From contig NZ_KB905468.1 in NCBI RefSeq assembly GCF_000381365.1, positions 62,001 to 126,000 of the forward strand: DNA of 64,000 bases, read 5' to 3'. The position numbers were made by a program, and so were the translations under genes. Below, one piece after another: positions 46,173 to 56,069 of this stretch. The first letter of the stretch is position 1; every line of letters starts with the position of its first letter. Source of the DNA: Bacteroides salyersiae WAL 10018 = DSM 18765 = JCM 12988. GTDB taxonomy: Bacteria > Bacteroidota > Bacteroidia > Bacteroidales > Bacteroidaceae. A model generated the notes under the pieces. The model saw only the letters and a program-made list of their open reading frames with translations. It searched no databases and was not told the DNA's origin.

Positions 46173-48422
46173 ATGGAGACAATTTACCTTTGTATCGTTA
46201 TCTTCTTATTTGTGCTCGCAATATTCGACCTCATGGTCGGAGTAAGTAACGATGCCGTTAACTTTTTAAATTCCGCTATCGGAGCGAAAGCGGCTTCTTT
46301 CAAGACAGTACTATTTATCGCCGGTATCGGTGTGTTCATCGGCGCTTCGCTATCCAATGGCATGATGGACATCGCACGGCACGGTATTTACCAACCGGAG
46401 CATTTCTACTTTGCCGAAATCATGTGTATATTGCTTGCCGTAATGCTGACGGACGTTGTACTGCTCGATGTTTTTAACTCAATGGGTATGCCTACCTCTA
46501 CCACCGTTTCAATGGTGTTCGAATTATTGGGAGGAACATTTGCCTTAGCACTTATCAAGGTACACCACAGTGACACATTGGGATTAGGTGACCTTATCAA
46601 CACAGACAAAGCGCTTTCTGTTATCATGGCCATCTTTGTCTCCGTTGCCATAGCCTTCTTCTTCGGTATGCTGGTGCAATGGATTGCACGTATTGTATTT
46701 ACCTTTAATTATAAGAAAAAGATGAAGTATAGCATCGGACTGTTCGGCGGCATCGCTGCTACGGCCATTATTTACTTCATGCTCATTAAAGGACTGAAAG
46801 ACAGTTCATTCATGACATCCGAAAACAAGCAATGGATACAAGACAATACGATGATGCTGATAGGATGCTTTTTCGTGTTCTTCACTTTATTAATGCAAAT
46901 ACTCCACTGGCTGAAAGTAAATGTGTTCAAAGTAATCGTACTATTAGGAACCTTTGCTTTAGCACTGGCTTTTGCCGGAAATGACCTTGTCAATTTCATT
47001 GGTGTTCCCCTCGCCGGATATTCCTCTTTCATCGATTACACAACTAATGGCACTACAGCCGGTCCGGACGGTTTCCTCATGACTTCATTGCTTGGCCCGG
47101 CCAAAACTCCCTGGTATTTTCTGATAGGAGCCGGCATTATCATGGTGTACGCACTTTGTACTTCGAAAAAGGCCCACAATGTAATTAAAACCTCAGTCGA
47201 CCTTTCCCGTCAGGACGAAGGTGAAGAGAGTTTCGGAAGTACGCCAATCGCACGCACGCTGGTACGTATTAGTATGAATATAGCAAACGGTGTAACCGGA
47301 ATTGTTCCGGAAAACGCAAAGAAATGGATCAATACCCGCTTCCGCAAAGATGAAGCAATCATAGCCGATGGCGCTGCTTTCGACCTTGTACGGGCATCGG
47401 TCAATTTGGTTTTAGCCGGATTGCTTATCGCATTGGGAACTTCATTAAAACTGCCACTCTCTACCACATACGTTACCTTTATGGTGGCAATGGGTACCTC
47501 CCTATCCGATCGTGCTTGGGGACGTGATTCCGCTGTTTATCGCATCACTGGTGTATTAAGTGTCATTGGCGGTTGGTTTCTTACCGCCGGAGCAGCTTTC
47601 ACTATATGTTTCTTTGTCGCAATGATTATTCATTTCGGTGGTACAATAGCGATTGTCGTTCTCATCGGATTGGCGGCATTCTCACTTATCCGTAGTCAAA
47701 TCATTTACAAGAAGAAAAAAGAGAAAGAAAAAGGTAGTGAGACGTTGAAGCAATTAATGAAGAGTGCAAACAGCGATGAAGCATTGCAGTTAATGCGGCA
47801 ACATACCCGCGAAGAGTTAAGCAAAGTTTTGGAATACGCTGAAAATAATTTCGAACTGACCGTAACCTCTTTCCTACACGAAAATCTACGTGGATTACGC
47901 CGCGCTATGGGTTCTACCAAATTCGAAAAGCAACTGATCAAGCAGATGAAACGGACGGGAACCGTAGCAATGTGTAAACTGGATAACAATACCGTACTCG
48001 AAAAAGGACTCTACTACTATCAGGGAAATGACTTCGCCAGTGAACTGGTATATAGCATAGCCCGTCTGTGCGAACCCTGTTTGGAGCATATCGACAATAA
48101 TTTCAATCCGTTGGATGCCATCCAAAAAGGAGAATTCGGAGATGTAGCCGAAGATATAACTTATTTAATACAACAATGCCGGAAAAAACTGGAAAACAAC
48201 GATTATACTCACTTTGAAGAGGATATACGCCGTGCAAACGACCTCAATGCCCAACTTTCACATTTGAAACGCGAAGAACTGCAACGTATTCAGAGCCAGA
48301 CAGGCAGTGTAAGAGTGAGCATGGTATATCTCACAATGGTGCAGGAAGCACAAAACGTTGTAACCTATACTATCAATCTGATGAAAGTAAGTCGTAAGTT
48401 TCAGTTGGAAACAGATGTATAA
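46173..48422 (+). CDS. PiT-family inorganic phosphate transporter with PhoU-like C terminus
   Basis: 749 aa from the ATG at 46173 (METIYLCIVIFLFVLAIFDL). The two PiT signature repeats are VGVSNDAVNFLNSAIGAKAA and, in the second half, FAGNDLVNFIGVPLAG. About eleven membrane segments end near residue 530. A charged soluble tail of about 210 residues follows (KKKKEKEKGSETLKQ onward), all helical and PhoU-like. It follows ppk1 and is probably cotranscribed; a strong terminator follows. The ion coupled to transport is not determinable. Confidence 0.93.
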   Translation: METIYLCIVIFLFVLAIFDLMVGVSNDAVNFLNSAIGAKAASFKTVLFIAGIGVFIGASLSNGMMDIARHGIYQPEHFYFAEIMCILLAVMLTDVVLLDVFNSMGMPTSTTVSMVFELLGGTFALALIKVHHSDTLGLGDLINTDKALSVIMAIFVSVAIAFFFGMLVQWIARIVFTFNYKKKMKYSIGLFGGIAATAIIYFMLIKGLKDSSFMTSENKQWIQDNTMMLIGCFFVFFTLLMQILHWLKVNVFKVIVLLGTFALALAFAGNDLVNFIGVPLAGYSSFIDYTTNGTTAGPDGFLMTSLLGPAKTPWYFLIGAGIIMVYALCTSKKAHNVIKTSVDLSRQDEGEESFGSTPIARTLVRISMNIANGVTGIVPENAKKWINTRFRKDEAIIADGAAFDLVRASVNLVLAGLLIALGTSLKLPLSTTYVTFMVAMGTSLSDRAWGRDSAVYRITGVLSVIGGWFLTAGAAFTICFFVAMIIHFGGTIAIVVLIGLAAFSLIRSQIIYKKKKEKEKGSETLKQLMKSANSDEALQLMRQHTREELSKVLEYAENNFELTVTSFLHENLRGLRRAMGSTKFEKQLIKQMKRTGTVAMCKLDNNTVLEKGLYYYQGNDFASELVYSIARLCEPCLEHIDNNFNPLDAIQKGEFGDVAEDITYLIQQCRKKLENNDYTHFEEDIRRANDLNAQLSHLKREELQRIQSQTGSVRVSMVYLTMVQEAQNVVTYTINLMKVSRKFQLETDV

Positions 48423-48447
48423 CAGTAATCAATCTGTATAAATAAAA

Positions 48448-48500
48448 AACTTACGAGCTGCCAAAGTATCTTAAAGTAATACTTTGGCAGCTCGTAAGTT
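48448..48500. terminator. Strong bidirectional terminator
   Basis: A 22-bp perfect stem, AACTTACGAGCTGCCAAAGT... at 48448-48469 with its complement at 48479-48500, and a 9-nt loop. A/T runs flank it on both sides. It separates the convergent phosphate transporter and receiver genes. Confidence 0.88.
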
Positions 48501-48551
48501 TATAATAGTTTGTGACCTGTCTTAGCCCATTGTCATTTTCCTATCACAACT

Positions 48552-48950
48552 TTACCACTTCAATTGTGGAAAATAATTAGTAAGGCAATTCCTCAAAATG
48601 CTCAGAGTGATCGGTTTAACCAACACCTCTGTCGCCCCGCACTTCATTGCATTCTCCTTATCTGTGCTAAAAGCATAAGCAGTCTGCATGATAATAGGTA
48701 TATTCTGATTCTCTTTACGGATAATCACTGTTGCATCCAATCCCGTCATAACCGGCATTTTAATATCCATAAGGATGGCTGCCGCCCTATCACGGTTCTC
48801 ACGAAAAAGATTCACTATTTCTTCTCCGTTCTTGGCCCATAAGATATCACATTTCTTTCCTATGATAGCCTTAATCAATTTGAAATTACTGTCATCATCT
48901 TCCGCAACAAGAATGAGCGGACGAAATTCAGTTGTTGATTCGTTTTCCAT
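48552..48950 (-). CDS. Orphan response-regulator receiver protein
   Basis: 132 aa from the ATG at 48950 (MENESTTEF). It is a lone CheY-like receiver domain: acidic pair EDDD, phosphorylation site LMDIKMPVMTG (Asp), switch residue in MQTAYAF, and Lys in VLVKPIT. There is no output domain, so it acts by protein contact or as a phosphate relay. No kinase is adjacent. Its closest relatives by style are receiver modules of hybrid kinases. The frame to 49007 adds residues that are unlike the family. Confidence 0.9.
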   Translation of the reverse strand: MENESTTEFRPLILVAEDDDSNFKLIKAIIGKKCDILWAKNGEEIVNLFRENRDRAAAILMDIKMPVMTGLDATVIIRKENQNIPIIMQTAYAFSTDKENAMKCGATEVLVKPITLSILRNCLTNYFPQLKW

Positions 48951-49064
48951 TATAATGATTGTTATATTCGCGCGTTTACGTGCATATCTAAACCTTTCAG
49001 CGCGCAAGTTATGAAAAAAAATAATATAAATGATTATCTTTGCACCTCATTTTAACGAACATAT

Positions 49065-50699
49065 ATGATTTCAGTAGACGGACTTGCCGTAGAATTCGGC
49101 GGAACCACCTTATTTAGTGATATTTCTTTTGTAATTAACGAAAAAGATCGCATCGCCCTGATGGGGAAAAACGGAGCGGGTAAAAGTACATTACTTAAAA
49201 TATTGGCGGGAGTCCGTCAACCTACCCGTGGAAAAATAGCCGCACCCAAAGAGTGCGTTATTGCCTATCTCCCTCAACACCTGATGACAGAAGACGGACG
49301 CACCGTATTTGAAGAGACAGCTCAGGCATTTGCCCATCTGCATGAAATGGAGGCCGAGATAGAACGGCTGAACAAAGAGTTGGAAACCCGCACAGACTAT
49401 GAAAGCGACAGTTATATGGAACTTATCGAAAAAGTCTCGTCACTAAGCGAGAAATTTTATTCGATCGATTCGACCAACTATGAAGAAGACGTGGAAAAAG
49501 CCTTGTTAGGACTTGGCTTTATGCGCGAAGACTTCAATCGCCAAACCAGTGATTTCAGTGGTGGCTGGCGTATGCGTATCGAATTAGCCAAACTATTGCT
49601 ACAAAAACCGGATGTCTTGTTGCTGGACGAGCCAACCAACCACTTGGACATAGAATCTATCCAATGGTTGGAAGATTTTCTTATCAATAACGGTAAAGCG
49701 GTAATCGTTATCAGTCACGACCGTAAATTTGTTGATAATATCACCACCCGTACCATCGAGGTGACTATGGGGCGTATCTATGACTATAAAGTGAATTACT
49801 CACAATACCTGCAACTGCGCCAGGAGCGCCGCATACAGCAGCAGAAAGCATATGACGAACAACAGAAATTCATTGCAGAGACCAAAGAGTTTATTGAACG
49901 TTTCAAAGGTACCTACTCCAAAACGCTACAAGTACAAAGCCGTGTGAAAATGCTGGAGAAACTGGTACTGTTGGAGGTAGACGAAGAAGATACCTCCGCA
50001 TTGCGGTTGAAATTCCCACCTTCTCCCCGATCGGGTAATTATCCGGTCATTATGGATAATGTAGGCAAAACCTATGGTGACAAAGTAGTATTCAAAAATG
50101 CTTCCCTCACCATCGAACGGGGAGACAAAGTAGCTTTTGTCGGTAAAAACGGCGAAGGTAAATCTACTTTGGTGAAATGCATCATGAACGAGATAGACCA
50201 TGAAGGTACATTAACCTTAGGACATAATGTACAGATCGGCTATTTCGCTCAAAACCAAGCATCTCTGTTAGATGAAAACCTGACGGTTTTTCAAACAATC
50301 GACGATGTGGCAAAAGGGGAAATACGTAACAAGATACGCGACTTATTGGGAGCTTTCATGTTTGGCGGACCGGAAGAATCGATGAAGAAAGTAAAAGTAT
50401 TATCGGGAGGGGAACGTACCCGTCTGGCAATGATCAAGCTGCTGCTTGAACCGGTAAACCTCCTTATTCTGGATGAGCCTACCAATCACCTCGACCTTAA
50501 AACAAAAGATATTCTGAAACAGGCCCTGATCGATTTCGACGGCACATTGATTGTGGTATCCCACGACCGTGACTTCTTGGACGGCCTGGTTACCAAAGTT
50601 TACGAATTCGGAAACAAGAAGGTGAAAGAACATTTGTGCGGCATCTACGAATTCCTGGAGAAAAAGAAAATGGACTCGTTACAGGAACTGGAAATATAG
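49065..50699 (+). CDS. ABC-F family ATPase
   Basis: 544 aa with two ABC domains and no membrane part. Domain 1: Walker A GKNGAGKST, signature FSGGWRMR, Walker B LLLDEPTNHLD. A charged linker (about residues 235-310) contains RQERRIQQQKAYDEQQK. Domain 2: GKNGEGKST, LSGGERTR, LLILDEPTNHLD. ABC-F proteins act on ribosomes, as translation factors or antibiotic-protection proteins. This one resembles the housekeeping YbiT/EttA-like type rather than a resistance determinant, but subgroup is uncertain. The -7 TATCTTTG at 49035-49042 serves it. Confidence 0.94.
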   Translation: MISVDGLAVEFGGTTLFSDISFVINEKDRIALMGKNGAGKSTLLKILAGVRQPTRGKIAAPKECVIAYLPQHLMTEDGRTVFEETAQAFAHLHEMEAEIERLNKELETRTDYESDSYMELIEKVSSLSEKFYSIDSTNYEEDVEKALLGLGFMREDFNRQTSDFSGGWRMRIELAKLLLQKPDVLLLDEPTNHLDIESIQWLEDFLINNGKAVIVISHDRKFVDNITTRTIEVTMGRIYDYKVNYSQYLQLRQERRIQQQKAYDEQQKFIAETKEFIERFKGTYSKTLQVQSRVKMLEKLVLLEVDEEDTSALRLKFPPSPRSGNYPVIMDNVGKTYGDKVVFKNASLTIERGDKVAFVGKNGEGKSTLVKCIMNEIDHEGTLTLGHNVQIGYFAQNQASLLDENLTVFQTIDDVAKGEIRNKIRDLLGAFMFGGPEESMKKVKVLSGGERTRLAMIKLLLEPVNLLILDEPTNHLDLKTKDILKQALIDFDGTLIVVSHDRDFLDGLVTKVYEFGNKKVKEHLCGIYEFLEKKKMDSLQELEI

Positions 50700-50783
50700 G
50701 ATCTATACACAACTGATACAATAAAATAGATTTAGACAACAATCGGTGTCGGAGTCCTTTTGTCTACGGTACCGATAAACGCT

Positions 50784-50871
50784 CCTCCCGGCTTCGGAGA
50801 ACAACATTCCCGGCTTCGGAGAGTAACATTCCCAACCCCGAAGAGGAAGATTTCCAGCTCCGGGGAACAAT
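50784..50871. repeat. Array of four degenerate 22-nt units (CCCGGCTTCGGAG type)
   Basis: Units start at 50784, 50806, 50828 and 50850, exactly 22 nt apart. Units 1 and 2 share TCCCGGCTTCGGAGA; unit 3 carries the other-strand form (AACCCCGAAGAGG); unit 4 has CCAGCTCCGGGG. The dyad CCG-GCTT-CGG is visible in units 1 and 2. The sequence is unrelated to the array at 18864, but period and number are the same. The rest of the 50700-50907 gap shows nothing else. Confidence 0.8.
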
Positions 50872-50907
50872 ACCGGGAGCTGTTTTTCAATATTTTAAGT
50901 ACTACGA

Positions 50908-50939
50908 TTTGTTAATAGGCCAAGTAAGCCGTATATTTG
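50908..50939 (+). promoter_or_regulatory. Promoter of the metal-efflux operon
   Basis: -33 TTTG (50908-50911), 20-bp spacer and -7 TATATTTG (50932-50939). It overlaps the first codon of the longest open frame (TTG at 50937), so translation must begin further on, at the TTG at 50961. Confidence 0.78.
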
Positions 50940-50960
50940 CCCCGCAATAAAGAATTACAA

Positions 50961-51365
50961 TTGAAGAATAAAAGGTACATACTCTATTTTTTACTCGTTA
51001 TCAGCATGATTATGCTGGCAGTACCTGTTATTCCCCATCATCATCATGCCGATGGCATGATTTGCATGAAACATGATGTTACGCCCGAAGCCCAGTGTCC
51101 TGCACACAATCATCATCACGAGAATGACTCTTGTTGCAGCAATGAATGCTTGGCACGCTTTTCATCCCCCGTACCTAATGTACAAACCGACTTAGGCCCG
51201 CAGCATGTATTTATTGCCATTCTTTTCACCGATTTCATCATTGAAAACCTACTCCGGCCTCAGGAAAGGCAACTCACCAATGAGTATGTCTACCGAGAGT
51301 CTCTACACGGCACGAATATTACCCGTGCCTTTGCGCTTCGCGCCCCTCCGTATGTATTCGCCTGA
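50961..51365 (+). CDS. Small His/Cys-rich exported protein at head of efflux operon (possibly DUF6769)
   Basis: 134 aa from a TTG at 50961. One hydrophobic N-terminal segment (YILYFLLVISMIMLAVPVIP) is followed at once by HHHHADGMICMKHD, then CPAHNHHHEND and CCSNEC. These clusters of His, Cys and Met suggest metal binding in the periplasm. It precedes the adaptor, RND pump and TolC genes. I recall such proteins as DUF6769, not certain. Role may be metal capture or sensing for the pump. No ATG start is available after the promoter. Confidence 0.75.
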   Translation: MKNKRYILYFLLVISMIMLAVPVIPHHHHADGMICMKHDVTPEAQCPAHNHHHENDSCCSNECLARFSSPVPNVQTDLGPQHVFIAILFTDFIIENLLRPQERQLTNEYVYRESLHGTNITRAFALRAPPYVFA

Positions 51366-51484
51366 TTAGACAATGTAGTTATTACGTTGTTTGCAAATCA
51401 GTTGCACCTGCAAGTCTCTACTTTTGCAGGGTGAATTGTGACGAATTTACAAAAGAAAATCATTAAGAATGTATTTATATCATC

Positions 51485-52714
51485 ATGAAGAAACTTATCT
51501 TTATGGGAGTACTGGGATTGTTTATCTTAGGCTCCTGCAACAACAAAGCGGGTCATAACCATGAAGGCCATAATCATGGTACAGAAGCCCATGACCACGA
51601 ACACGAAGGACACGATCACGAACAGGAAATCCACAACACAAAAGAAGAATGCCAAGACCATGACCATGGTGAAGAGGCAAGTTCCGGACATAGCGACGAA
51701 ATCATCCTGCCCAAAGCAAAAGCGGATGCAGCCGGTGTAAAAGTCAGTGTGATTGAACCGGGAACTTTTGAACAAGTGATAAAAACCAGTGGACAAATAC
51801 TTGCCGCACAGGGAGATGAAAGCGTAGCCGTAGCCACTGTGGCGGGTGTGATCAGCTTTCATGGGAAAGTAACCGAAGGAATGAGCACGAACAAAGGTGC
51901 TACATTGCTCACTATCTCTTCCAGCAATATAGCTGACGGTGATCCGGTACAGCGCGCCCGCGTTGCCTACGAAATTTCAAAAAAGGAATACGAACGTATG
52001 AAAGCTCTGGTTAAAAACCAGATTGTATCCGATAAAGAATTTTCACAGGCCGAACAGAATTACGAGAATGCCCGTATCAGTTACGAAGCACTTGCCAAAG
52101 GAGATACCAAAGGCGGACAAGCTATTTCTTCTCCTATCAGCGGATATGTAAAAAATATCCTGGTAAAAGAAGGAGATTATGTAACAATCGGACAACCATT
52201 GGTAAGCGTTACACAAAACCGCCGTCTCTTCCTGCGGGCAGAGGTTTCAGAAAAATATTATCCATATCTGCGCACCATAGGGTCGGCTAACTTCAAAACA
52301 CCCTACGATAATAAAGTATATGAACTGAAAGACCTCAACGGAAGATTGCTTTCGTTCGGAAAATCTGCCGGAGACAATTCATTTTATGTTCCGGTAACTT
52401 TTGAATTTGACAATAAAGGAGATATTATCCCCGGCTCGTTTGTAGAGGCCTATCTGCTGTCCACACGGATGGAGAACGTTATTTCACTTCCACGTACCGC
52501 ACTGACAGAGGAACAGGGCTTATTCTTCGTATACCTTCAATTGGATGAAGAGGGATACAAAAAACAGGAAGTCACCTTAGGAGCCGACAACGGTAAAAGC
52601 GTACAGATACTTACAGGTGTAAAAGCCGGTGATGCGGTAGTAACCGACGGGGCTTACCAAGTCAAACTGGCTTCGGCAAGCAATGCGATACCGGCACATA
52701 GCCATGAACACTAA
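51485..52714 (+). CDS. RND metal-efflux periplasmic adaptor, His-rich lipoprotein
   Basis: 409 aa. Lipoprotein signal LGLFILGSC, then a His/Asp/Glu-rich segment of about 55 residues (AGHNHEGHNHG, HDHEHEGHDHEQ, HDHGEE) likely to bind metal. The adaptor core follows: lipoyl-like halves around ILVKEGDYVTIGQPLVSVT, a helical hairpin with YEISKKEYERMKALVKNQ, and beta-barrel and membrane-proximal domains. The C terminus is again His-containing (PAHSHEH). It joins the inner-membrane pump to the outer-membrane channel. A -7 TACTTTTG lies at 51419-51426. Confidence 0.93.
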   Translation: MKKLIFMGVLGLFILGSCNNKAGHNHEGHNHGTEAHDHEHEGHDHEQEIHNTKEECQDHDHGEEASSGHSDEIILPKAKADAAGVKVSVIEPGTFEQVIKTSGQILAAQGDESVAVATVAGVISFHGKVTEGMSTNKGATLLTISSSNIADGDPVQRARVAYEISKKEYERMKALVKNQIVSDKEFSQAEQNYENARISYEALAKGDTKGGQAISSPISGYVKNILVKEGDYVTIGQPLVSVTQNRRLFLRAEVSEKYYPYLRTIGSANFKTPYDNKVYELKDLNGRLLSFGKSAGDNSFYVPVTFEFDNKGDIIPGSFVEAYLLSTRMENVISLPRTALTEEQGLFFVYLQLDEEGYKKQEVTLGADNGKSVQILTGVKAGDAVVTDGAYQVKLASASNAIPAHSHEH

Positions 52715-52862
52715 GGAGATTTACGAATCGACGATTTACGGTTTACAATCTGGCTGCGCAATAAGAACAGCCGGCAATAGGAGATGGTGGATTGTCAAAT
52801 AGTAGATTCTGCGATGCATGGCAAATAATAAATAGAAAATCGTCAAAATAGCAAATAAGTTC
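52715..52862. repeat. Degenerate word-repeat element between adaptor and pump genes
   Basis: Words GACGATTTACGGTTTACAATC at the left (near 52731) have a partial inverse (AAAATCGTC near 52836). GGCTGCGC and CTGCGATGCATGG in the interior are weak matches to the core of the clear elements. It seems a decayed copy inside an operon. Confidence 0.5.
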
Positions 52863-55800
52863 ATGTTAAACAAGATTATACATTTCTCTCTTCAGAACCG
52901 TATCCTGGTGCTCGTGGCATCGGTGCTGTTACTGATAGGCGGTACATATACCGCCGTACATACAGAAGTGGACGTATTTCCCGATCTCAACGCACCGACG
53001 GTAGTAATCATGACCGAAGCCAACGGTATGGCGGCTGAGGAAGTGGAACAACTCGTCACTTTTCCGGTAGAAACATCCGTGAACGGTGCAACGGGAGTAC
53101 GACGCGTACGCTCCTCCTCTACCAATGGGTTCTCTGTGGTTTGGGTAGAATTCGACTGGGGAACGGATATTTATCTGGCCCGGCAGATTGTCAGTGAGAA
53201 ACTGGCAGTAGTCAACGAATCTCTGCCCGCTAACGTCGGCAAGCCGACACTCGGCCCGCAATCTTCCATTTTGGGAGAGATGCTGATCATAGGCCTTACA
53301 GCCGATTCTACCTCCATGCTCGACCTGCGTACAATTGCCGACTGGACCATCCGTCCGCGTCTGCTGTCCACAGGAGGAGTAGCACAGGTAGCCGTACTCG
53401 GTGGCGAACTAAAAGAATATCAGATACAACTCGATCCGGAACGGATGCGCCATTACGGTGTGTCGATGGGGGAAGCTATGTCGGCCACACGAGATATGAA
53501 CCTCAACGCCAACGGTGGCGTGCTTTATGAATACGGCAACGAATACATCGTACGCGGCGTACTCTCTACGGATAAAGCAGACCAATTGGGAAAAGCCGTA
53601 GTAAAAAGTATCAATGGTGTGCCTGTGTTACTCGAAGATATTGCCGATGTAGCTATCGGTCCCAAAGCTCCGAAGTTAGGTACCGCCTCGGAACGAGGAA
53701 AACCGGCCGTATTACTGACCGTTACCAAGCAACCGGCTACCAGTACGCTGGAACTGACCGACAAGTTAGAAGCTTCCTTAAAAGATTTGCAGAAGAATCT
53801 GCCGGCAGATGTAAAGGTGTCTACGGATATTTTCCGCCAAAGTCGTTTCATTGAAAGCTCTATCGGTAATGTGAAAAAGTCGCTGTTCGAAGGCGGTATT
53901 TTCGTTGTTATCGTTCTCTTCCTGTTTCTGGCCAATGTGCGTACTACCGTCATTTCACTGGTAACACTCCCCATCTCGCTCATCGTCTCCATTCTTACCC
54001 TGCATTACATGGGGATGACTATCAACACCATGAGTTTAGGAGGTATGGCAATCGCCATCGGCTCGCTGGTGGACGATGCGATCGTAGACGTGGAAAACGT
54101 GTACAAACGGTTGCGGGAGAACCGGATGAAACCGAAAGAAGAACAATTATCGGTACTCGATGTCGTTTTCAACGCTTCGAAAGAGGTGCGTATGCCTATC
54201 TTGAATTCCACGCTGATCATCGTGGTCAGTTTCGTGCCGCTATTCTTCCTTACAGGTATGGAAGGACGTATGCTGGTACCGTTGGGTATCGCTTTCATCG
54301 TGGCACTATTCGCTTCTACGGTAGTGGCATTAACACTGACACCGGTACTCTGCTCTTATCTGTTGGGACGGAACAAAAGCGACAAGCTCCCCAAAGAAGC
54401 ATTTGTTGCACGTTGGCTGAAAGGAGTCTATGAGAAGGCATTAGTATGGGTGTTGAATCATAAGCGGATTACGTTGGGTAGCACCATTGCGCTGTTCATC
54501 ATTGCTTTAGGATGCTTCTTTACATTGGGACGCTCCTTCCTGCCACCGTTCAACGAGGGTTCGTTCACCATCAACATCTCCTCACTTCCGGGTATCTCTC
54601 TGGAAGAGAGCGACAAGATGGGGCACCGTGCAGAAATGCTCCTGCTAAGTATTCCCGAGATACAAACCGTGGCCCGGAAAACAGGACGCGCCGAGCTCGA
54701 CGAACATGCCTTAGGAGTGAATACTTCGGAGATCGAAGCACCATTCGAACTGAAAGACCGCTCGCGCAGCGAACTTGTGGCCGATGTGCGCGAAAAGCTC
54801 GGTACCATCACCGGAGCCAATATCGAAATCGGCCAGCCCATCAGCCACCGCATCGATGCCATGCTATCCGGAACAAAAGCTAACATCGCTATCAAGCTGT
54901 TCGGTGATGATCTGAATAAAATGTTTTCTTTAGGTAATGAAATTAAAAGCGCCATCGAAGGCATTCCGGGAATTGCCGATCTGAATGTGGAGCAACAGAT
55001 AGAACGCCCGCAGCTGAAAATCACTCCGAAACGCGAAATGCTTGCCAAATACGGCATCACGTTGCCCGAATTTTCGGAATATATCAATGTGGCATTGGCC
55101 GGAGAGGTGATTTCACAAGTCTACGAGAAAGGGAAAGCATTCGACCTGATCATCAAAGTGAAAAATAACTTCCGCGACGAAGCGGAAAAGATACGCAATC
55201 TGATGGTGGATACATCGGATGGCAAGAAAGTTCCCCTAAGCTACGTAGCCGATGTGGTGTCGGCAATGGGGCCGAATACGATCAACCGGGAAAATGTAAA
55301 ACGTAAAATTGTGATCTCTGCCAACGTAGCAGATCGTGACCTGCGCAGCGTGGTAAACGATATACAAAACAAGATAGACAGTTCGGTGCAACTTCCCGAA
55401 GGATATCATATCGAATATGGCGGGCAGTTTGAAAGCGAACAGGCCGCAAGCCGCACATTGGCACTGACTTCTTTTATGAGCATCGTTGTCATCTTCCTGC
55501 TGTTGTATCATGAATTCCGAAATGTGAAAGAGTCTGCCGTAATTCTTATCAACCTGCCTTTGGCTTTGATCGGCGGTGTATTCGCCCTGCTTATCACGAC
55601 AGGCGAAGTCAGCATACCGGCCATCATCGGATTTATTTCACTTTTCGGCATTGCCACCCGTAACGGTATGTTACTCATCAGCCATTACAACCATCTGCAA
55701 CAGGAAGAGGGAATGGGAGTATATGACAGCGTTATTCATGGTTCACTCGACCGTCTGAATCCGATTCTGATGACGGCACTTTCCAGTGCATTGGCATTGA

Positions 55801-55943
55801 TACCATTGGCACTGAGCGGCGACCTGCCGGGTAACGAAATACAAAGCCCGATGGCAAAAGTAATCCTCGGAGGTCTTTTAACATCGACTTTCCTGAACGG
55901 ATTTATCATCCCTATTGTTTATCTGATGATGAGAAAAAAATAA
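52863..55943 (+). CDS. Heavy-metal RND efflux pump (CusA/CzcA family)
   Basis: 1026 aa, twelve membrane segments in two halves with large periplasmic loops. It is a proton-driven trimer that exports metal cations. The opening VDVFPDLNAPTVVIMTEANG is typical. The membrane-4 motif reads AIGSLVDDAIVDVEN (about residues 398-412), with paired Asp residues. This differs from what I recall for Cu/Ag pumps (DAAI) and the Zn/Co/Cd class (DGAV), so the metal is not assignable. It lies between adaptor and TolC genes. Gene symbol withheld because the substrate is unknown. Confidence 0.93.
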   Translation: MLNKIIHFSLQNRILVLVASVLLLIGGTYTAVHTEVDVFPDLNAPTVVIMTEANGMAAEEVEQLVTFPVETSVNGATGVRRVRSSSTNGFSVVWVEFDWGTDIYLARQIVSEKLAVVNESLPANVGKPTLGPQSSILGEMLIIGLTADSTSMLDLRTIADWTIRPRLLSTGGVAQVAVLGGELKEYQIQLDPERMRHYGVSMGEAMSATRDMNLNANGGVLYEYGNEYIVRGVLSTDKADQLGKAVVKSINGVPVLLEDIADVAIGPKAPKLGTASERGKPAVLLTVTKQPATSTLELTDKLEASLKDLQKNLPADVKVSTDIFRQSRFIESSIGNVKKSLFEGGIFVVIVLFLFLANVRTTVISLVTLPISLIVSILTLHYMGMTINTMSLGGMAIAIGSLVDDAIVDVENVYKRLRENRMKPKEEQLSVLDVVFNASKEVRMPILNSTLIIVVSFVPLFFLTGMEGRMLVPLGIAFIVALFASTVVALTLTPVLCSYLLGRNKSDKLPKEAFVARWLKGVYEKALVWVLNHKRITLGSTIALFIIALGCFFTLGRSFLPPFNEGSFTINISSLPGISLEESDKMGHRAEMLLLSIPEIQTVARKTGRAELDEHALGVNTSEIEAPFELKDRSRSELVADVREKLGTITGANIEIGQPISHRIDAMLSGTKANIAIKLFGDDLNKMFSLGNEIKSAIEGIPGIADLNVEQQIERPQLKITPKREMLAKYGITLPEFSEYINVALAGEVISQVYEKGKAFDLIIKVKNNFRDEAEKIRNLMVDTSDGKKVPLSYVADVVSAMGPNTINRENVKRKIVISANVADRDLRSVVNDIQNKIDSSVQLPEGYHIEYGGQFESEQAASRTLALTSFMSIVVIFLLLYHEFRNVKESAVILINLPLALIGGVFALLITTGEVSIPAIIGFISLFGIATRNGMLLISHYNHLQQEEGMGVYDSVIHGSLDRLNPILMTALSSALALIPLALSGDLPGNEIQSPMAKVILGGLLTSTFLNGFIIPIVYLMMRKK

Positions 55944-55949
55944 TAAAAA

Positions 55950-56060
55950 GCCTCTCCCCAACCCTCTCCGCAGGAGAGGGAGCAGGGAAATACTCTTGTT
56001 TATTAGTTGGTTACAAAACTAACTTAACTCCCTCTCCCACGGAGAGGGTTGGGGAGAGGC
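55950..56060. repeat. 21-bp perfect inverted repeat between pump and TolC genes
   Basis: GCCTCTCCCCAACCCTCTCC plus one base at 55950-55970 is perfectly complementary to 56040-56060. An inner weaker pairing (GGAGAGGGAG with CTCCCTCTCC) extends the stem. The interior has no core like that of the elements at 18123 or 40624. It lies within an apparent operon and could reduce expression of the TolC gene. Confidence 0.85.
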
Positions 56061-56069
56061 TTCTAAACA

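Noticed and set aside
54458..55087. 209-codon open frame on the minus strand
   Set aside because: Antisense to the RND pump gene; composition is Ser/Met/Pro-rich as expected for a shadow.
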